Source: JAUWCW01 sp030609125 [NCBI: Candidatus Rokuibacteriota bacterium]
Lineage (GTDB): Bacteria > JAUVQV01
NCBI GenBank assembly: GCA_030609125.1
Contig: JAUWCW010000049.1
Location: 1-9,969 of the forward strand
Length of the DNA: 9,969 bases
Reading direction: 5' to 3'
The position numbers and the translations under genes were made by a program. The notes beneath the pieces are model-generated. The model searched no databases. It worked only from the letters and a program-made list of their open reading frames with translations, and was not told the origin of the DNA. Shown here piece after piece: positions 5,710 through 9,969 of this stretch. Every line of letters begins with the position of its first letter. Within the stretch, counting starts at the first letter, position 1.

Positions 5710-7605
5710 TTGACAGAGTATTCCAAAACCTATGACGTAATCGTCGTCGGCGCCGGTCACGCCGGGTGCGAGGCCGCCCTGGCATCGGCCCGCCTGGGCT
5801 GCTCAACCCTTCTGCTCAACCTCGACCTGGAAACGGTCGCCCTCATGGCCTGCAACCCGTCCATCGGCGGGATCGCCAAGGGGCACCTGGTGCGGGAGAT
5901 CGACGCCCTCGGCGGAGAGATGGCGCGCGTGGCGGACAGGACGACCATCCACTCCAAGACCCTCAACATCTCCAAGGGACCGGCCGTGAGGGCTACCCGC
6001 ACGCAGAACGACCGTGAGCTCTACCGCCTGGCAATGAAGACGGTCCTCGAGGCGCAGCAGGGGCTCGACCTGCGCCGGGGCAAGGTTGTGCGGCTGCTCC
6101 TGGAGGGAGAAAAGGGTGCGCGGGGAGTGCGCGTGGCGGGCATCGAGGAGGCCGGCGGTCTCTGCACCCGGGCCGGGAGCGTCGTCGTCTCCACCGGCAC
6201 CTTCCTCAACGGCCTCATCCACATCGGCGACTGGAGCCGGCCGGCCGGCCGATCCGGCGAGGAAGTCAGCACCGAGCTCGCCCTGCAGATGAAAGAACTC
6301 GGCTTTGAAACGGGACGGATGAAAACCGGCACCCCGCCGCGCCTGAAAAAAAGCAGCGTCGACCTTGCGGCCCTGGAGGAGCGCCGGGGAGACGAGGACC
6401 CCCGCCCCCTCTCCTTTGCGACGGCCGCGGCGGACTACCGCCCGGAGAGCCTCTCCTGCTACGCCACGGCCACCAACAGATCGACCCACGAGCTCGTCCG
6501 CCGCAACATCGCGCTTTCGCCGCTGTACGGCGGCGCCATCACCGGGGTCGGGGCGCGCTACTGCCCCTCCCTGGAAGACAAGGTGATGCGCTTTCCCGAC
6601 AGGGAGAGCCACCCCGTTATCCTCGAGCCGGAGGGAAAGGACACGCCCGAGTTTTACGCCAAGGGGCTCGGAAACTGCCTCCCCCTGGAGCTGCAGCTCC
6701 AGGTCGTCCGTTCCATCCCCGGCCTGGAGGAGGCGGAGATCGAAAAGCCCGCCTACGCCGTCGAGTACGACTTCATTCAGCCCACGGGACTGAAGAACAC
6801 CCTGGAGACGAAGATAGTCGGCGGGCTCTACCTCGCCGGGCAGGTGAACGGGACCTCGGGCTACGAAGAGGCCGCCGCCCAGGGCCTCTGGGCAGGCATC
6901 AACGCCGCCCTGCGCGTTCAGGGCCGGTCTCCTTTCGTCCTCGACAGGTCCCAGGCGTACATGGCGGTCCTCGTGGACGACCTGGTCACGAAGGGGACCA
7001 ACGAGCCCTACCGGATGTTCACCTCCCGGGCGGAGTGGCGCCTTCTGCTGCGGGAGGACAACGCGGACCTGCGGCTGCGGGAGATCGGACGGGAGACGGG
7101 GCTGGTGCGGGCCGATGATTTCGAGCGCTTCCGCCGCCGCCGGGAGGCGATCGAGAGGGAGCTCCGCCGCCTTCGCCAGGTGCGGGTGCATCCCGGAGAA
7201 GGGGTGAACGATGCGCTGCGGCGCCGCGGATCGTCTCCCCTCAGCGAGGCGGCGGACCTTTTCGCCCTCCTGAAACGGCCGGAGCTTTCCTGGCGGGAGG
7301 TGGCGGCCCTGGTCGACGGGCCGTTGCCGGACATTCCCGAAGACGTCGCCTACCAGGTGGAGGTGCAGGCAAAGTACGAAGGCTACATCAGGAGGGAGCG
7401 GGAGCTGGTGGAGCGGTTCCGCTCCCGGGAGAAGATGGCCCTGCCGGAAGGGCTGGACTACGACTCCGTGCCGGGTCTTTCACACGAGGTGAGGCAGAAG
7501 CTCGAGAGGCACCGCCCCTCCTCCCTCGGCCAGGCCTCGCGGATTTCCGGAGTTACCCCCGCCGCCGTCTCCATCCTCAGCGTCTATCTGAAAGCCGGGA
7601 AATAG
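5710..7605 (+). CDS. mnmG: tRNA uridine-5-carboxymethylaminomethyl(34) synthesis enzyme MnmG (GidA)
   Basis: FAD-dependent partner of MnmE. The complex installs the cmnm5/nm5 group at wobble uridine 34 of several tRNAs, using methylenetetrahydrofolate, in the cytoplasm. The 631-aa length is typical. Landmarks in order are the FAD-binding GAGHAG (14-19), [13 protein letters not shown] (48-60) with the conserved C48, SKGPAVRA (88-95), [13 protein letters not shown] (161-173), [11 protein letters not shown] (202-212), [10 protein letters not shown] with the second conserved cysteine C285, [16 protein letters not shown] (377-392) and [17 protein letters not shown] (432-448), ending in the C-terminal tRNA/MnmE-binding region. 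The start is TTG 5710, the only codon that aligns with the usual MnmG N-terminus; no strong ribosome binding site precedes it. The usual rsmG neighbour is absent. Confidence 0.97.
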   Translation: MTEYSKTYDVIVVGAGHAGCEAALASARLGCSTLLLNLDLETVALMACNPSIGGIAKGHLVREIDALGGEMARVADRTTIHSKTLNISKGPAVRATRTQNDRELYRLAMKTVLEAQQGLDLRRGKVVRLLLEGEKGARGVRVAGIEEAGGLCTRAGSVVVSTGTFLNGLIHIGDWSRPAGRSGEEVSTELALQMKELGFETGRMKTGTPPRLKKSSVDLAALEERRGDEDPRPLSFATAAADYRPESLSCYATATNRSTHELVRRNIALSPLYGGAITGVGARYCPSLEDKVMRFPDRESHPVILEPEGKDTPEFYAKGLGNCLPLELQLQVVRSIPGLEEAEIEKPAYAVEYDFIQPTGLKNTLETKIVGGLYLAGQVNGTSGYEEAAAQGLWAGINAALRVQGRSPFVLDRSQAYMAVLVDDLVTKGTNEPYRMFTSRAEWRLLLREDNADLRLREIGRETGLVRADDFERFRRRREAIERELRRLRQVRVHPGEGVNDALRRRGSSPLSEAADLFALLKRPELSWREVAALVDGPLPDIPEDVAYQVEVQAKYEGYIRRERELVERFRSREKMALPEGLDYDSVPGLSHEVRQKLERHRPSSLGQASRISGVTPAAVSILSVYLKAGK

Positions 7606-7624
7606 AGGGGGACAGCGCCCCGTC

Positions 7625-7634
7625 GGCCCGGGCC
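7625..7634. repeat. Perfect 10-bp palindrome between convergent genes
   Basis: GGCCCGGGCC sits in the 38-nt gap between the stops of mnmG and the zinc-ribbon gene. Just before it, GGGG and CCCC (from 7607 to about 7620) could form a short stem. There is no T-run on either strand, so an intrinsic terminator is not supported, although a GC hairpin could slow polymerase from both sides. Confidence 0.3.
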
Positions 7635-7640
7635 CTTCGC

Positions 7641-7672
7641 CTGTCATCCCGAGGGGACCGAGGGATCTGACG
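7641..7672. repeat. Dispersed-repeat-like hairpin (TGTCATCCCGAG ... CGAGGGATCTGA)
   Basis: The sequence TGTCATCCCGAG, four to five bases, then CGAGGGATCTGA has the form of the short intergenic hairpin repeats of the TGTCAT(T/C)C(C/T)GAG...GATCT type that recur in many bacterial and metagenomic genomes. ATCCC and GGGAT form the core inverted repeat. It overlaps the last codons and stop of the neighbouring minus-strand gene. The match to a dispersed family is from memory of such repeats; only one copy is visible in this window. Confidence 0.55.
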
Positions 7673-8075
7673 TGTCCGACTCTTCAACTTCAATCAGCTT
7701 GACCAGGTAGAGGCGGGCCATGCCGCGGCGGTAGCCCCGGAAGCCGGGTATGTACCTGTGGGCCCGGGGCTCGTAGTTCTCGATAAAGTCGTTGTAGTCC
7801 CGCCCGGGGACCATGTAGCTCGCTTTTCCCCGGTCCCCGGCGGCGGCGTCGGTGAGGGCCTCGACGAGGGCCACCCCGCCGTTTCTCCCCGTGGGGTCGA
7901 CGACGAACGTCGCTCCGCAGGCACAGGCTCCCCGTGGCAGATTCGCGTGCAGTGCGTCCTCGCGCCTGGCCGGACGGGGGAGACTGCGGCTGCAGAAGCG
8001 GCACTTGGCGCGCTCGCCGGTGCGGCGGAGGGTGGGCCCCCGGCGCCGCGGATTCCCTTCACTCATGGCATTCAC
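7644..8075 (-). CDS. Conserved-looking small zinc-ribbon protein, function unknown
   Basis: A 143-aa protein with CRFC (C25, C28) and CAC (C51, C53) as a likely zinc ribbon. The following core (ATFVVDPTGRNGGVALVEAL and MVPGRDYNDFIENYEPRAHRY) looks like a conserved globular domain. I do not recognise a named family. The last 12 or so residues (ESDTSDPSVPSG) and the stop are encoded by the repeat at 7641-7672, so the native C-terminus may have been shorter or different. The start is GTG 8075, with GAGG about 10 nt upstream; ATG 8066 is the alternative. A possible promoter lies at 8108-8137. The gene converges on mnmG and diverges from the GAF-Fis gene. Confidence 0.75.
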   Translation of the reverse strand: MNAMSEGNPRRRGPTLRRTGERAKCRFCSRSLPRPARREDALHANLPRGACACGATFVVDPTGRNGGVALVEALTDAAAGDRGKASYMVPGRDYNDFIENYEPRAHRYIPGFRGYRRGMARLYLVKLIEVEESDTSDPSVPSG

Positions 8076-8107
8076 TGGAAGTATTCCTCATTCGCATGAC
8101 CTGCGGA

Positions 8108-8137
8108 AGCATAGGCGAAATTGTACTGTCCGGTCAA
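8108..8137 (-). promoter_or_regulatory. Possible promoter of the zinc-ribbon gene
   Basis: On the minus strand, TTGACC (8137-8132), an 18-nt spacer and TATGCT (8113-8108) match the consensus 5 of 6 and 4 of 6. The expected start site is about 8101, giving a leader of roughly 25 nt that contains the GAGG ribosome binding site. Confidence 0.4.
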
Positions 8138-8177
8138 TGATCCATGCAGTCGCGGTCCGATTCTCGCCTCCCGGGGG

Positions 8178-8206
8178 TTGACAAGGGAGGGGGTCGTCCC
8201 TACAAA
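8178..8206 (+). promoter_or_regulatory. Promoter of the GAF-Fis gene with inverted repeats
   Basis: A perfect TTGACA (8178-8183), a 17-nt spacer and TACAAA (8201-8206) lie just before the gene, giving a leader of about 17 nt. CCTCCC (8167-8172) and GGGAGG (8185-8190) flank the -35 as an inverted repeat. AGGGA (8184-8188) with TCCCT (8197-8201) forms another across the spacer. These could be regulator half-sites. The region is G-rich, so chance is not excluded for the repeats. Confidence 0.55.
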
Positions 8207-8229
8207 TAAGTTTTTCCCCAGGAAGGTGA

Positions 8230-9024
8230 ATGATGCGCGGCAGTGACGACACATCCCCCCGGATACTGAAAGGTCCGGAGGGCTCAGCGAGGATTCTCGA
8301 GACGCTGTACGAAATCGTTCAGCGCACCGGAAACACCCCCACTCCCTCCGAGGCGGCGGGAGTCGTTCTCGACGCCCTCGTCTCCCGCATGGAGACCGGG
8401 AAGGGAGTTGTCGGCCTCCTCGGCGATCGCGGCTTCTCCGTCCTCTCCGTTCGGGGGATGAAGGCCACGGAAGCGGTCAGCCGTTGCGCGGGGCAGGACA
8501 CGAGCGGTCCGTTCGTGCTGCTGAAGGATCGCCGCGCGCCCTTCAGATCGTGGCAGCGCATCCCGGGCGCCAACCCGGCAAGAGAGCACATCGCCTTCTT
8601 CGGCGTTCCCGTGCCCGGCGCGCGCAGCCGGAGAGCGGTCGTCATCGTCGACCGGCTCCTGGACGCCGGCGCCGGCCCCGAGGAGGACCTTCGCCTCCTC
8701 GCCGCCGCCGCCGCTTTCCTCGCCCGCCACCTCCCGGGGAACCCGGAGGGCGCCTCCGGTGTCAACGGAGAAGAGGAGGTCGTGCCGCTGGGCCGGGTTC
8801 TGCAGCAGGAGATATCCGCCTGGATCGGGCCGATGGAGTATTCCCGGCGCCTTCGGAGCGACGTGCTGGAGCGCCTGGTCGGCGAGGTGGAAAAGATCGC
8901 CATCGCCGCCGCGCTGGAGAAGACCGGGTACGTCCAGACAGAGACCGCCCGCTTTCTCGGGATCAATCGCAACACGCTGGCGAGGAAGATGCAGCGCCAC
9001 GGCCTGCGGGGCAGGGGCGGCTGA
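8230..9024 (+). CDS. GAF-like and Fis-type HTH regulator lacking an AAA+ domain
   Basis: A 264-aa predicted DNA-binding regulator. Residues about 22-168 look like the GAF domain of NifA/AnfA-type activators: LYEIVQRTGNTPTPSEAAGV at the start, AFFGVPVPG in the middle, then VVIVDRLL and EEDLRLLAAAAAFLARHL. Residues about 219-258 are a Fis-type helix-turn-helix (HTH_8), with VEKIAIAAALEKTGYVQTETA followed by RFLGINRNTLARKMQ. The roughly 240-residue sigma54-interacting AAA+ domain, with its GAFTGA motif, is absent; only about 50 residues link the two ends. It therefore cannot remodel sigma54 holoenzyme by itself and may repress, bend DNA or modulate a full-length homologue. ATG 8230 is taken as the start, with ATG 8233 adjacent; AGGAAGG (8220-8226) serves both. 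Deletion-derived NifA-like gene or a stable short family are both possible. Confidence 0.85.
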   Translation: MMRGSDDTSPRILKGPEGSARILETLYEIVQRTGNTPTPSEAAGVVLDALVSRMETGKGVVGLLGDRGFSVLSVRGMKATEAVSRCAGQDTSGPFVLLKDRRAPFRSWQRIPGANPAREHIAFFGVPVPGARSRRAVVIVDRLLDAGAGPEEDLRLLAAAAAFLARHLPGNPEGASGVNGEEEVVPLGRVLQQEISAWIGPMEYSRRLRSDVLERLVGEVEKIAIAAALEKTGYVQTETARFLGINRNTLARKMQRHGLRGRGG

Positions 9025-9042
9025 CGGCGGGCCCGCGACGGA

Positions 9043-9073
9043 TTTGGGGAAACGCCGGATCAGGGTATACAAT
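9043..9073 (+). promoter_or_regulatory. Weak candidate promoter of the secreted FlgT-like gene
   Basis: TATACAAT (9066-9073) is a good -10 region, but the upstream hexamer (TTTGGG/TTGGGG at 9043-9049) is a poor -35. Read-through from the regulator gene 92 nt upstream is the alternative. Confidence 0.3.
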
Positions 9074-9116
9074 GCCGAATCACGCAAGAACCGGGAACGA
9101 GCCGAAGGAGTCGACA

Positions 9117-9969
9117 ATGCCGTCAAAGATATTCGCCCGCCTGAAAACCTCAACCCTCATCCGCTCTCTTCTCCTGGCCCCGCTTCTGGTGTCGGCGCTC
9201 TTCTGCTCCGCCCGGGCGGCGGCGGACCCGTATCGCGAAGCGGCCCTGGACATGGCCCGGAAGCTGGTTCTCGCCTTTCCTCCCGCCGAAGGGTTCGTCG
9301 TTTCCCTGCCGGCGGGAGAGGTCTATCTCGACCTGGCGGAAGACCAGCTCATGCGCCCCGGCATGGAGCTGCTCGTCTACCGCGAAGGGGCGGAGATCGT
9401 CCACCCCGTCTCCGGCGACGTCCTGGGCCGGTACGAGGAGAGGCTCGGCTACGTCACCCTCACGGAGGTGCAGGAGAAGTACTCCGTCGGCACCCTCGTG
9501 GCAGGCGCCAAAGAGGTGCAGGCCGGGGACCGGGTCAGGATCAGCGCCCGGCCCCTGAGGGCCCTCCTGCTCTTTCTCTCCGAGTCGCCTTCGGTGGACG
9601 CGGGCCGCCTCGCCCGCGACCTGACCGACGCCGCCGACGAGTCACAGCGGTTCCGCCTGCGGGACGAGCCGGAGTGGCTCCCCCGCCTGAAGGAGATGGA
9701 GATCACCATCGACGACCTCCTCGCGGACCCCGCGGCGCTCCGGCGCCTGGGCGAGGAAGGCAGGGCCGACCTCCTCCTGGTGGTCGATCCCGGCACGGTC
9801 GGGGACGCCTCCATCGGCCTTGAGGTGCGTTCTCTCTGGACGGGCAGGATCCTCGCCGACTTCCGTCAGGCATGGACGGTGGTGGAGAGGCCCGCCCCGG
9901 CGGGTGCGGCGCCCGCCGCCGTTGCCCGCGGCTTCGCCGGGCGGGAGACGAGGGCGCCGAGGGAGTACA
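9117..9969 (+). CDS. Secreted FlgT-like protein, 3' end outside the window
   Basis: The first 284 residues of an exported protein. The signal peptide has a basic N-terminus (KIFARLK), a hydrophobic core (SLLLAPLLVSALF) and a cleavage site near ARA|AA or AAA|D (residues 34-36). The segment at about 60-142 resembles the C-terminal FlgT/assembly-protein-like beta domain: RPGMELLVYREG, HPVSGDVLG, TEVQEKYSVG and VQAGDRVRI. The rest visible, with ADLLLVVDPGTVGDASIGLEV and GRILADFRQAW, suggests a second periplasmic domain of TolB-N/FlgT-middle character. ATG 9117 has AAGGAG (9105-9110) six bases upstream. It follows the regulator gene by 92 nt. A flagellar role is not supported by neighbours here; a general periplasmic or outer-membrane-associated function is equally likely. 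The frame is open to the right edge. Confidence 0.8.
   Translation, partial: MPSKIFARLKTSTLIRSLLLAPLLVSALFCSARAAADPYREAALDMARKLVLAFPPAEGFVVSLPAGEVYLDLAEDQLMRPGMELLVYREGAEIVHPVSGDVLGRYEERLGYVTLTEVQEKYSVGTLVAGAKEVQAGDRVRISARPLRALLLFLSESPSVDAGRLARDLTDAADESQRFRLRDEPEWLPRLKEMEITIDDLLADPAALRRLGEEGRADLLLVVDPGTVGDASIGLEVRSLWTGRILADFRQAWTVVERPAPAGAAPAAVARGFAGRETRAPREY

Noticed and set aside
5710-5738. TTGACA at the mnmG start as a -35 element
   Set aside because: It overlaps the TTG start codon, and the best -10 (TATGAC, 15-nt spacing) is weak and would lie inside the gene.
5803-7191. Long minus-strand frame opposite mnmG
   Set aside because: It is antisense to an unmistakable mnmG and has no family features; it stays open only because of GC-rich codons.
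9027-9036. GCGGGCCCGC palindrome after the GAF-Fis gene as a terminator
   Set aside because: The palindrome has no room for a loop and no T-run follows it.
8759-9823. Plus-strand 354-aa frame spanning the regulator end and the secreted protein start
   Set aside because: It is out of frame with both supported genes, is proline/arginine/glycine-rich, and has no ribosome binding site.

Overview
The window is GC-rich and gene-dense, with ten protein genes. It looks like chromosomal DNA of a Gram-negative bacterium. The grounds are a cytosolic AmpD-type recycling amidase, a lipobox lipoprotein, a secreted FlgT-like protein and a NifA-like regulator fragment. The gene styles, above all the MnmG sequence and the paired radical SAM genes, remind me of Desulfobacterota/Desulfuromonadales-like lineages or nearby uncultured phyla. 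That placement is an impression, not a result. No rRNA, tRNA, CRISPR array or transposase was seen.

Layout. 1-345 holds no convincing gene. 346-1665 (-) is a DUF4143-type AAA+ ATPase, divergent from a small lipoprotein gene at 1804-2208 (+). Their shared intergenic region carries a near-consensus promoter with a striking nested dyad centred on position 1697. From 5623 down to 2197 (-) run four tightly packed genes: a YhcC/TIGR01212 radical SAM protein, a second radical SAM protein with an extra cysteine cluster, a small membrane kinase of the CTP-dependent DGK1/SEC59/VTE5 type, and ampD. The first two overlap by 11 nt, the second and third by a GTGA overlap, and ampD follows after 25 nt, so they probably form one operon. 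ampD and the lipoprotein converge and overlap by 12 nt. mnmG (5710-7605, +) is divergent from that operon across an 86-nt gap whose -10 element is palindromic.

Downstream of mnmG, a convergent small zinc-ribbon protein gene (7644-8075, -) ends inside a dispersed-repeat-like hairpin that supplies its last codons and its stop. Divergent from it is a GAF-Fis protein (8230-9024, +) resembling NifA/AnfA with the AAA+ motor removed. It is followed by the start of a secreted FlgT-like protein that runs off the right edge.

Functionally, mnmG is tRNA-modification housekeeping. The four-gene operon combines two S-adenosylmethionine radical enzymes with lipid/prenol phosphorylation and peptidoglycan recycling, which suggests a cell-envelope theme but does not prove one. 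The most interesting non-coding signals are the dyad at 1675-1719 and two promoters (for the ATPase and for the yhcC-like gene) whose predicted +1 falls on the A of the start codon, which would make both transcripts leaderless.
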